The notes under the pieces were generated by a model, which saw only the letters and a program-made list of their open reading frames with translations, did no database searches and was not told the DNA's origin. This document shows positions 1-5,692 of a stretch of 7,749 nucleotides of DNA, piece by piece (the first letter of the stretch is position 1; every line of letters begins with the position of its first letter). The translations under genes and the position numbers were made by a program. This DNA comes from Oscillospiraceae bacterium (GTDB lineage: Bacteria > Bacillota_A > Clostridia > Oscillospirales > Oscillospiraceae). The stretch spans positions 1 to 7,749 of the forward strand of contig JAGAFT010000062.1 of assembly GCA_017627975.1 (NCBI GenBank), in the 5' to 3' direction.

Positions 1-891
1 GTTATCGCTGCCTCCGACGGCCCCATGGCCCAGACCCGCGAGCACCTTCTGCTTGCCCGTCAGGTTAACGTTCCTTCCGTCCTGGTGTTCCTGAACAAGT
101 GCGACCAGGTCGACGATGAGGAGCTGCTTGAGCTCGTCGAGATGGAAGTCCGCGAGCTGCTTGACTTCTACGGCTTCCCCGGCGATGACACCCCGATCAT
201 TCGCGGCAGCGCTCTGAACGCCCTCGTCAGCGAGTCCACCGATCCCAACGCCCCCGAGTACGCCTGCATCAAGGAACTCATGGACGCTGTCGACAGCTGG
301 ATCCCGACCCCGGACCGCAAGGCGGATCAGCCGTTCCTGATGCCCATTGAGGACGTCTTCACCATTTCCGGCCGTGGCACCGTCGTTACCGGCCGTGTCG
401 AGCGTGGCCGCGTCAAGATCGGCGACAAGGTTGAGATCGTCGGCCTGAAGGACGAGAGCACCGAGACCACCGTCACCGGTACCGAAATGTTCCACAAGAC
501 CCTCGAGTATGCAGAAGCCGGCGACAACGTTGGCTGCCTGCTGCGCGGCATCGACAAGAAGGCTGTTGAGCGTGGTCAGGTTCTGGCTGCTCCGAAGAGC
601 ATCCACCCCCACACCAAGTTCAAGGGCCAGGTCTACGTCCTGTCCAAGGAAGAAGGCGGCCGTCACACCCCGTTCTTCAACAACTATCGTCCGCAGTTCT
701 ATTTCCGTACCACCGACGTTACCGGCGTCATCTCCCTCCCCGAGGGTGTTGAGATGTGCATGCCCGGCGACAACGTCGACATGGACGTCGAGCTGATCAC
801 CCCGATCGCCATCGAGAACGGCCTTCGCTTCGCTATCCGTGAAGGCGGCCGTACCGTCGGCTCCGGTGTTGTCATCGGCATCAACGAGTAA
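1..891 (+). CDS. tuf: Elongation factor Tu, C-terminal ~296 residues (5' end outside window)
   Basis: EF-Tu is the GTPase that delivers aminoacyl-tRNA to the ribosomal A site in the cytoplasm. The frame is open from base 1, and the first visible residues (VIAASDGPM) are already inside the G domain, so the in-frame ATG at 25 is an internal Met, not the start. By alignment from memory with the E. coli protein, about 103 N-terminal residues are missing, including the P-loop and switch regions. Visible are the G4 motif NKCD (residues 32-35 of the fragment), the G5-like GSAL motif, the domain 2 start near [16 protein letters not shown] and the domain 3 end [13 protein letters not shown]. The Ala after DGPM is Pro in E. 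coli. Codon use is strongly biased, with C-ending codons preferred, as expected for a very highly expressed gene. The gene ends intact with TAA. Identification is secure; whether this is the only tuf copy cannot be seen. Confidence 0.98.
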   Translation, partial: VIAASDGPMAQTREHLLLARQVNVPSVLVFLNKCDQVDDEELLELVEMEVRELLDFYGFPGDDTPIIRGSALNALVSESTDPNAPEYACIKELMDAVDSWIPTPDRKADQPFLMPIEDVFTISGRGTVVTGRVERGRVKIGDKVEIVGLKDESTETTVTGTEMFHKTLEYAEAGDNVGCLLRGIDKKAVERGQVLAAPKSIHPHTKFKGQVYVLSKEEGGRHTPFFNNYRPQFYFRTTDVTGVISLPEGVEMCMPGDNVDMDVELITPIAIENGLRFAIREGGRTVGSGVVIGINE

Positions 892-908
892 TTCAGTAAC
901 ATCTTTCG

Positions 909-938
909 ATTCACCCGTCCCTTTTGGGGCGGGTGAAT
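909..938 (+). terminator. Hairpin after tuf, terminator-like but without U-tract
   Basis: A 13-bp stem (909-921 with 926-938, one G-T wobble) closes a TTTT loop 17 bases past the tuf stop codon. The stem is stable and GC-rich near the loop. The bases after it (TGCGTGATGG) do not form a U-tract, so it may be a weak terminator, a 3'-end stabilising structure, or an attenuating element that lets some transcription run into the next small gene. Confidence 0.55.
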
Positions 939-967
939 TGCGTGATGGAGAGGGCCTTGAACACAGC

Positions 968-1258
968 ATGAAGAAATCCGAGTTTATTAACCCTATCAAG
1001 GAATTTGTGGAAGAAGTCCATAATGATGCGGTAGGCGATGCCGTGAAGTTCTATTCCAATGTGGCGAAAAGTGCCGAAAAGAACGCCAAAGCTGCCAAGG
1101 AGCGGGCGAAGGCCAGACAGGAAGAAATCCGGCGGCAGCAGGAAGAGATGAAGAAGCACCGCAAGACGATGATGAAGCGGGCGACCATTCTCTTCGCCGT
1201 CATCATCGTAGCGGCGGTGATTGCCGTATCCCTTGTGCTGCATGTCAGAGCCGGGTAA
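968..1258 (+). CDS. Small tail-anchored coiled-coil membrane protein, function unknown
   Basis: This is a 96-residue protein that I do not recognise. Residues 1-30 are mixed polar. Residues about 31-70 are a very charged Lys/Glu/Arg/Gln/Ala-rich stretch likely to form a long helix or coiled coil. Residues about 72-92 (ATILFAVIIV onward) form one hydrophobic transmembrane helix, and a five-residue tail, HVRAG, ends the protein. The basic cluster just before the helix predicts an N-in, C-out topology with the charged helix in the cytoplasm. ATG 968 is chosen because GGAGAGG lies at 947-953, although its 14-base spacing is long; TTG 938 is an in-frame alternative inside the preceding hairpin. 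It sits 76 bases after tuf with no clear promoter of its own, so it may depend on read-through. The stop codon falls inside a second hairpin. Confidence 0.72.
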   Translation: MKKSEFINPIKEFVEEVHNDAVGDAVKFYSNVAKSAEKNAKAAKERAKARQEEIRRQQEEMKKHRKTMMKRATILFAVIIVAAVIAVSLVLHVRAG

Positions 1259-1282
1259 AGAGGCAAGGATACCTCACCCGGC
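1250..1282 (+). other. Hairpin spanning the stop codon of the small membrane protein gene
   Basis: The arms GCCGGGT (1250-1256) and ACCCGGC (1276-1282) pair perfectly. An inner GAGG (1260-1263) pairs with CCTC (1272-1275), leaving AAA bulged and an eight-base loop. The TAA stop at 1256-1258 sits in the stem and bulge. No U-tract follows, so it is not a standard intrinsic terminator. A role in 3'-end protection or translation termination is only a guess. Confidence 0.45.
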
Positions 1283-1345
1283 GCGGAGAATCTGAACATA
1301 AAGGGCTGAAATTCAAAGCGAAAGCAAAAACAATATAAAAGAACA

Positions 1346-1380
1346 GGGACTGCTTTGCCAATATTGGGGAAGCAGTCCTT
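1346..1380 (+). terminator. Terminator-like hairpin upstream of the HTH-HipA gene
   Basis: GGACTGCTT (1347-1355) pairs with AAGCAGTCC (1370-1378). The 14-base interior contains CCAAT/ATTGG, which can pair further only by leaving no proper loop. The + side is followed by a weak T-rich run (TTATCACTTT). The left flank is A-rich, which would read as a U-rich tail on the minus strand, so it could work in both directions. It most likely ends the transcript of the small membrane protein and insulates the next unit. Confidence 0.5.
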
Positions 1381-1434
1381 ATCACTTTGATAAACAGTAT
1401 GGTCAATTAGAATAACAGGAGATTATCCCGGCCG

Positions 1435-1463
1435 TTGACAACTGTTATCATATATGATAACAT
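1435..1463 (+). promoter_or_regulatory. Sigma-70-type promoter of the HTH-HipA gene
   Basis: A perfect -35 box TTGACA (1435-1440), a 17-base spacer and a -10-like TAACAT (1458-1463) are present. Transcription would begin near 1470, only a few bases before the Shine-Dalgarno at 1474-1478, giving a very short leader. A perfect 20-bp palindrome lies in the spacer and covers most of the -10 box. Confidence 0.7.
1443..1462. promoter_or_regulatory. Perfect 20-bp palindrome, putative autoregulatory operator
   Basis: TGTTATCATATATGATAACA equals its own reverse complement over all 20 bases. It lies between the -35 and -10 boxes and overlaps the latter, where a bound dimer would block RNA polymerase. 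The next gene encodes an XRE/HipB-like helix-turn-helix, and E. coli HipB is known to bind TATCC-N8-GGATA sites in its own promoter. The TATCA...TGATA halves here are of the same general kind. That the fused HTH binds here is inference from position and symmetry. Confidence 0.68.
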
Positions 1464-1488
1464 TAATGCTGCTGGAGGTGAGGGTAGT

Positions 1489-2880
1489 GTGAATGAGGAT
1501 TCTATGATACTGGATGATCGGCAGAAGATCATCTCCATGCTTACCGCCGCGCGGATCGAGAAAGGCATCTCCCAGCAGGAGCTTGCAGATCGGATCGGCA
1601 CCAAGCGCTCCAACATCTGCCGCATTGAGAGCGGCGCGCAGAACATCTCCCTGGACATGCTTCTGAAAATCTCCAAGGCGCTGGGCAAAGATGTGAGTCT
1701 GAGCCTGGAAGAAAGGAGCGCGCCAATCGTGGATAAATACAGTCTGCGGCTCTATGACGAAGAGCTTCTGACCTTCTCTCTTCAGGATGCGGGTCTCGCT
1801 GGTATGAAAGCGCATATTCTGTCCGTGAAAGAGGAGCGAAAGGAAGTCTTCCCGCTCGACCTCGATCTCACGGACGAGAGCGTTATGAAGTGGCTGGAAA
1901 AGCGCGTGATCCCCAAGAACCGCGCTTTTGTGGACGAGATTCTGAAAACGCTGGGGCTGAGCGTCAACAACACCAAGGGCATCATCGACGTCTGCAAAGG
2001 GCTGTCCCTGAACGACAGCTATTGGGTTGTTCCGCTCGGCTTTGAGGGAACATTTAAGGAATATAATCTCTACGAGAACCGCTTTTCCAGCGGCCTGTCA
2101 CTGGTGGCCTACACCGGTGTCGGGCAGAGCCACGAGGCCTTCACCACTTCGCCGGAGCTGACCACCCAGGGCATGCTCCGCAAGGCCTGGCGCTTTCTTC
2201 CGGGTGATGGGATTTATCTCTACAAGGGCGGTACGGAGGGTGCGGCCAATGCCGGGCGCGAGCCTTACAGCGAGTTTTACGCCTGCCAGATTGCTGAGCG
2301 CATGGGCCTGTACGCCGTCCATTACGATCTGGAGAACTGGAAAGATATCCTCGCCTCCAAATGCAAGCTCTTTACCGATATCGACACCTCCTATGTCTCC
2401 ATCGGGCGGATCGTAAAGAGCGGAGGCATTCAGGCCTGCCTGGATTTCTATGAGAGCATTGGAAAGGACGCCGCCGAAGAGCTGAAAAGCATGCTGGTAT
2501 TCGACGCGGTAATCTACAACGAAGATCGGCATTTTGGCAATTTCGGTATCCTGCGGGACAACCACAGCGGCAGGATCATTGGCCCGGCCCCGATCTTCGA
2601 CAACGGCCTGTCGCTTTTCAACTATGCCATGCCCGACGATGTACAGAATCTTGCAGAATACGCCAAGACCCGTGCCAATCCTTATGGTGTGTCTTACGAA
2701 GCCATCTGTCGGGAGGTCATGGGAACCAGACAGCGCAACCAGCTCCGCAGGCTGATCGGTTTCCGCTTCACACGTCATCCGTCCATCAACCTGCCGGAGG
2801 AGCGCCTGACGGCCATTGAGAAACAGATCGACCTGCGCGTCCGCGAGCTGCTGGCTCTGCCGCGGGGCAGAAAAGAATAA
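1489..2880 (+). CDS. Single-chain XRE helix-turn-helix / HipA-like kinase fusion
   Basis: This 463-residue protein begins with an XRE/HipB-like DNA-binding domain (about residues 11-75; core SQQELADRIG followed by SNICRIESG). Residues about 130-235 hold a conserved block including RVIPKNRA, GLSLNDSYWV and NLYENRFS, which I associate from memory with Firmicute HipA-like proteins. The rest is a HipA-type kinase fold: a candidate ATP-binding Lys in YLYKGG (246) with a Gly/Ala-rich loop, a helix Glu near 262, catalytic loop NEDRHFGN (Asp346, His348, Asn351) and metal-binding FDNG (Asp371). HipA kinases phosphorylate Ser/Thr of targets such as glutamyl-tRNA synthetase; the target here is unknown. 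The start chosen is GTG 1489, ten bases after GGAGG at 1474-1478. The frame stays open to TTG 1435, but that lies in the promoter, and ATG 1504 is too far from the Shine-Dalgarno. HTH and kinase are in one chain, unlike separate hipB and hipA. The kinase residues look intact. Confidence 0.88.
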   Translation: MNEDSMILDDRQKIISMLTAARIEKGISQQELADRIGTKRSNICRIESGAQNISLDMLLKISKALGKDVSLSLEERSAPIVDKYSLRLYDEELLTFSLQDAGLAGMKAHILSVKEERKEVFPLDLDLTDESVMKWLEKRVIPKNRAFVDEILKTLGLSVNNTKGIIDVCKGLSLNDSYWVVPLGFEGTFKEYNLYENRFSSGLSLVAYTGVGQSHEAFTTSPELTTQGMLRKAWRFLPGDGIYLYKGGTEGAANAGREPYSEFYACQIAERMGLYAVHYDLENWKDILASKCKLFTDIDTSYVSIGRIVKSGGIQACLDFYESIGKDAAEELKSMLVFDAVIYNEDRHFGNFGILRDNHSGRIIGPAPIFDNGLSLFNYAMPDDVQNLAEYAKTRANPYGVSYEAICREVMGTRQRNQLRRLIGFRFTRHPSINLPEERLTAIEKQIDLRVRELLALPRGRKE

Positions 2881-2881
2881 A

Positions 2882-2995
2882 ATGGCATATTCTCCCCAAA
2901 ATAGTGATGAAGAAAACATGATTCATTGCCTTTCGGAATTGTCAGCTTTGTTCTTGATCAGGGCAATATCATTTACAAAGCGGCTTAAAGAATGA
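2882..2995 (+). CDS. Possible 37-residue small ORF coupled to the HTH-HipA gene
   Basis: An ATG one base after the upstream TAA opens a 37-codon frame. The product starts MAYSPQNSDEEN, followed by an amphipathic-looking helix and a basic end FTKRLKE. There is no good Shine-Dalgarno (only purine-rich GGGGCAG and AAAAG inside the end of the upstream gene), so translation would rely on coupling. No homology is recognised. It could be a real accessory peptide, the worn end of a former gene, or chance. It fills most of the space before the terminator. Confidence 0.25.
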   Translation: MAYSPQNSDEENMIHCLSELSALFLIRAISFTKRLKE

Positions 2996-3021
2996 CAGAG
3001 ATCGGCTGAATGGATCAACTT

Positions 3022-3051
3022 ACACCCGGGGCAGAAATGCCCCGGGTGTTT
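3022..3051 (+). terminator. Strong GC hairpin terminator of the HTH-HipA unit
   Basis: A perfect 12-bp stem (3022-3033 with 3038-3049; ACACCCGGGGCA and its complement) closes a GAAA tetraloop. A short TTTCCTGT tail follows. The stem is very stable and the U-tract modest. It separates the HipA-like unit from the metabolic operon. The rest of 2881-3174 holds only the possible small ORF and the promoter region of the next operon. Confidence 0.75.
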
Positions 3052-3067
3052 CCTGTCAGGGCAGGCC

Positions 3068-3079
3068 AGTTGTACGACT
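3068..3079. promoter_or_regulatory. Imperfect palindrome, possible operator of the hydroxyacid operon
   Basis: AGTTGTACGACT is a 12-base inverted repeat with one mismatched pair, about 45 bases upstream of the candidate -10 box. Its GT..AC core resembles operators of GntR/FadR-type regulators, which often control lactate and glycolate operons. No regulator gene is in the window, and so short a site can occur by chance. Confidence 0.2.
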
Positions 3080-3097
3080 TATGGATCCGCTGGGGAC

Positions 3098-3129
3098 TTG
3101 CAGGAGTGGCCGCAACATGATATTATAAT
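3098..3129 (+). promoter_or_regulatory. Candidate promoter of the Ldh2-GlcD-EtfBA operon
   Basis: An AT-rich stretch unlike its surroundings holds overlapping -10 candidates TATTAT (3121-3126) and TATAAT (3124-3129). A weak -35 candidate TTGCAG (3098-3103) lies 17 bases before the first. Six-base inverted arms TATTAT/ATAATA (3121-3126, 3135-3140) overlap this element. The leader to the start codon is about 40 bases and contains the Shine-Dalgarno GGAGG at 3161-3165. The weak -35 suggests an activator, or simply moderate strength. Confidence 0.5.
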
Positions 3130-3174
3130 TGAGAATAATAAACAAAAAAAACACAGTATCGGAGGTACTTTGAC

Positions 3175-4233
3175 ATGATGCATCTTTCTTATGACCAGCA
3201 GATCACCCTGATCAAGCGCCTGGTTGAGCCATTGCATGTTGACGAGATAGACGCCGGCTATCTGGCCGCTGTCGTCACCCACTCTGATTTCACCGGCACC
3301 TATTCCCACGGACTCTCCCGCCTGTGCATCTATCTGCGGCAGTATATGGCCGGTGCCCTGGTGGCACAGCCGAATTTCCGCTGCGTGAAAGATGCAGACG
3401 CATCTCTTGCATTTGACTGCGGCGGCGGCTCCGGAATCGCAGCGGTGAACCGGGTCTATGACGCGGTGCTGGAGCGCGCCCGCAAGTACGGCGTTGCCGC
3501 AGGTGTGGGCCGGAACAGCGCGAACATCGGCTGCGGAGGCTACTACGGCCACCGCATGGCAGAGGATGGGGTCATCGGCATCGTGATGAGCAACACCTAT
3601 CCCTGCCAGGCTCCGTTCGGCGGCGCAGACCGGCTCATCGGCACGAACCCGATCATCATGGGCTGCCCGACGACGAATCCGAACCGGCCGATCGTGATTG
3701 ACATCTCCACCAGCGGCGTGGCCATCGGCAAGGTTCAGGCCTACCGCCGCGAGAATAAGGAAATGCCGTCGGACTGGGCAAACGACTATGACGGCAACCC
3801 GACCACCGACCCGCATAACGCCTACTGCGTCCGGCCCATGGGCGGACACAAGGGCTATGGTCTGGCCGTGTTTGTCGACATGTTCGGCGGGGTTCTGTCC
3901 GATGCGCTCACCAGCCCGGAGATTCCGTTCGTGGAGGACATGAGGCCGGAAGAAACGGGCTTCGCCGTGATTCTTCTGGATATTGCCCACTTTATCGATG
4001 TAGACCGCTTCAAGGAGCACGCATCGCTTTATGCGAGTATGCTCAAGAACAGCCGTACCGCCACCGGTGTGAAGGAAATCTTCATGCCCGGTGAGATCGA
4101 GGCACGGCTGATTGAGGAACGGAAAGTTACCGGCAACGATTACTCTGACGCACTCGAGGCGGAGCTGACCGATCTTGCCCGTCAGATCGGCGCCATCGGC
4201 GCAGACGGCAGGCTCACGGATCTGCTGGCCTGA
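3175..4233 (+). CDS. Ldh2/malate dehydrogenase-family NAD(P)-dependent 2-hydroxyacid oxidoreductase
   Basis: This 352-residue protein is full length for the Ldh2 family (Pfam Ldh_2), whose members reduce 2-oxoacids or imino acids, or oxidise malate, lactate, sulfolactate or ureidoglycolate, with NAD(P). Family marks seen: YSHGLSRL (Ser44, His45, Arg49), a glycine-rich GCGGYY (119-124), FGGADRLIGTNPI (148-160), DISTS (176-180), the GNPTTDP loop (207-213) and GGHKGYG (223-229). At the position usually read NSNHFG it has NSANIG (114-119), so the His known in relatives as an active-site residue appears to be Asn117. ATG 3175 follows GGAGG (3161-3165) by nine bases; ATG 3178 is also possible. It is the first gene of the operon and is cytosolic, with no signal peptide. 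The substrate is unknown. Because it precedes a GlcD-type enzyme, I infer it shares a 2-oxoacid product, perhaps using the opposite enantiomer. Confidence 0.87.
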   Translation: MMHLSYDQQITLIKRLVEPLHVDEIDAGYLAAVVTHSDFTGTYSHGLSRLCIYLRQYMAGALVAQPNFRCVKDADASLAFDCGGGSGIAAVNRVYDAVLERARKYGVAAGVGRNSANIGCGGYYGHRMAEDGVIGIVMSNTYPCQAPFGGADRLIGTNPIIMGCPTTNPNRPIVIDISTSGVAIGKVQAYRRENKEMPSDWANDYDGNPTTDPHNAYCVRPMGGHKGYGLAVFVDMFGGVLSDALTSPEIPFVEDMRPEETGFAVILLDIAHFIDVDRFKEHASLYASMLKNSRTATGVKEIFMPGEIEARLIEERKVTGNDYSDALEAELTDLARQIGAIGADGRLTDLLA

Positions 4234-4246
4234 GCGGAGGAACAAA

Positions 4247-5689
4247 ATGGCAGCCTTCAACAAGATTACGCCGGAGATCGCCGCACAGCTGAAGGCGGTG
4301 GTGGGCGAAAAACGATTCTTTGCGGGGGAGACGATTGACCCCGGCTACTCCCACGATGAAATGCCGATTTACGGAAAATTCTTTCCGGAGGCGGCGGTTG
4401 ACGTGGAGACCACCGAAGAGGTCTCCGAGATCATGAAGATCTGTTCTGCCAACCGGATTCCCGTCACCTGCCGCGGTGCGGGAACGGGGCTGGTGGGCGG
4501 CTGTGTCCCGCTGGCGGGGGGCGTGGTGCTCTGTACGCGCCGAATGAATAAAATCCTGGAATACGACATGGACAACCTGGTGGTCCGTCTTCAGCCGGGC
4601 GTTTTGCTGAAGGACCTGGCGGCGGACGCACTGGCCCACGGCCTGATGTATCCGCCCGATCCGGGTGAGAAGACCGCCACCGTCGGAGGCAATACCTCTA
4701 CCAACGCCGGCGGCATGCGTGCTGTGAAATACGGCGTTACAAGGGATTATGTCCTGGCACTGACCGTTGTGCTGGCAGACGGAAGAATTGTCGAGCTGGG
4801 CAAATCCGTCTGCAAGACCAGCTCCGGCTACAGCCTGCTACACCTGATGATCGGCTCGGAAGGAACCCTTGGTATCATTACCGAGATGACCCTGAAGCTG
4901 ATTCCGAATCCCGTCTGTGATATCTCCTGCCTGGTACCGTTCCGGGATGTGGAGAGCTGCATTCATTTCGTCCCGCGTATCAAGATGGCAAACCTTGACC
5001 CCCAGTCCATCGAATTCATGGACGCGGATATCGTCACCTCTTCCGCTGCATTCACCGGCAATCCGATTTTCCCGGAGAGAGTGAACAACGAGGACGTAGG
5101 TGCTTCGGTGCTGGTCACCTTCGTGGGCAGCGACGAGGACGAGCTGGACCAGAAGCTGATCCGGCTCGGAAAGATCGCGGAAGAGGCAGGGGCCCTGGAT
5201 GTTCTGGTGGTCGCCACCACCGCCACCAAGAAGGCCGCCTGGTCCGCGCGCTCCAGTTTCCTCACCGCCATTGAGGCGGACACGAAGCTCATCGACGAAA
5301 TGGACGTGGTGGTCCCGGTGGACAAAATTCCCGCCTTCCTCATCTACATCCGCAGGTTGGGCGAAGAGGGAGGTATCCGCATCCGCAACTTCGGACACGC
5401 CGGCGACGGAAACCTGCATATCTACTGCTGCTCGAACGACCTGGAAGAAGAGGAATTCAAGAGGCGCGTCAAGATCATCATGGATAAGGCCTATACCAAG
5501 TGCGCCGAGCTGGAGGGACAGGTCTCCGGCGAGCATTCCATCGGCCACGCCAAGATGGTGTATCTGAAGGAATCCGTCGGGGAAGACGTCTTCAGGCTGA
5601 TGGGAGAGATCAAGAAAGTCTTTGACCCGGACGGCATTCTGAACCCCGGCAAGGTATGCGACGAATCTCTTGCGGCCGGAAAGGAGTAA
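4247..5689 (+). CDS. GlcD-type FAD-binding 2-hydroxyacid (lactate/glycolate-like) dehydrogenase
   Basis: This 480-residue protein is the usual length for the GlcD/D-lactate dehydrogenase family. The N-terminal FAD-binding PCMH domain (about 45-225) shows CRGAGTGLVGG (75-85), DPGEKTATVGGN (138-149), STNAGGMRAVKYG (151-163) and IGSEGTLGI (202-210). The C-terminal FAD-oxidase domain has the substrate-side Trp332/Arg335 (AAWSAR), DVVVPVDKIP (353-362), the metal-binding GHAGDGNLH (His384, His391) with SGEHSIGHAK (Glu429), and the end FDPDGILNPGK. Relatives oxidise D-lactate, glycolate or D-2-hydroxyglutarate, passing electrons to quinone, cytochrome or ETF. The ETF genes directly downstream indicate ETF as partner, as in the lactate dehydrogenase/Etf complex of Acetobacterium woodii. 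ATG 4247 is six bases after GGAGG (4236-4240). The frame extends upstream to 4175 inside the previous gene but without a ribosome site. No iron-sulfur subunit is adjacent. Substrate specificity cannot be read from sequence. Confidence 0.93.
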   Translation: MAAFNKITPEIAAQLKAVVGEKRFFAGETIDPGYSHDEMPIYGKFFPEAAVDVETTEEVSEIMKICSANRIPVTCRGAGTGLVGGCVPLAGGVVLCTRRMNKILEYDMDNLVVRLQPGVLLKDLAADALAHGLMYPPDPGEKTATVGGNTSTNAGGMRAVKYGVTRDYVLALTVVLADGRIVELGKSVCKTSSGYSLLHLMIGSEGTLGIITEMTLKLIPNPVCDISCLVPFRDVESCIHFVPRIKMANLDPQSIEFMDADIVTSSAAFTGNPIFPERVNNEDVGASVLVTFVGSDEDELDQKLIRLGKIAEEAGALDVLVVATTATKKAAWSARSSFLTAIEADTKLIDEMDVVVPVDKIPAFLIYIRRLGEEGGIRIRNFGHAGDGNLHIYCCSNDLEEEEFKRRVKIIMDKAYTKCAELEGQVSGEHSIGHAKMVYLKESVGEDVFRLMGEIKKVFDPDGILNPGKVCDESLAAGKE

Positions 5690-5692
5690 GGG

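Noticed and set aside
25..27. ATG at 25 as the start of a shorter EF-Tu
   Set aside because: The eight codons before it already match EF-Tu G-domain sequence ending DGP, so the ATG is an internal Met and the gene is cut by the window edge.
1435..1488. N-terminal extension of the HTH-HipA protein from TTG 1435
   Set aside because: These bases are the -35 box, palindrome and -10 box. A good Shine-Dalgarno at 1474-1478 points to GTG 1489.
2098..2919. 273-codon minus-strand frame opposite the HipA-like kinase
   Set aside because: It is antisense to a conserved kinase domain and the product has no recognisable features.
3121..3140. TATTAT/ATAATA arms as a stand-alone operator feature
   Set aside because: Six-base AT-only arms in an AT-rich promoter occur easily by chance, so they are mentioned only as part of the promoter region.
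4175..4246. Longer GlcD-type protein starting inside the Ldh2 gene
   Set aside because: There is no ribosome site there, the extra residues look unlike the family, and GGAGG sits six bases before ATG 4247.
3079..4263. 394-codon open frame on the minus strand opposite the Ldh2 gene
   Set aside because: It is a shadow of a GC-rich coding region. The product is His/Val/Ala-rich without recognisable motifs, while the + strand frame has full family signatures.
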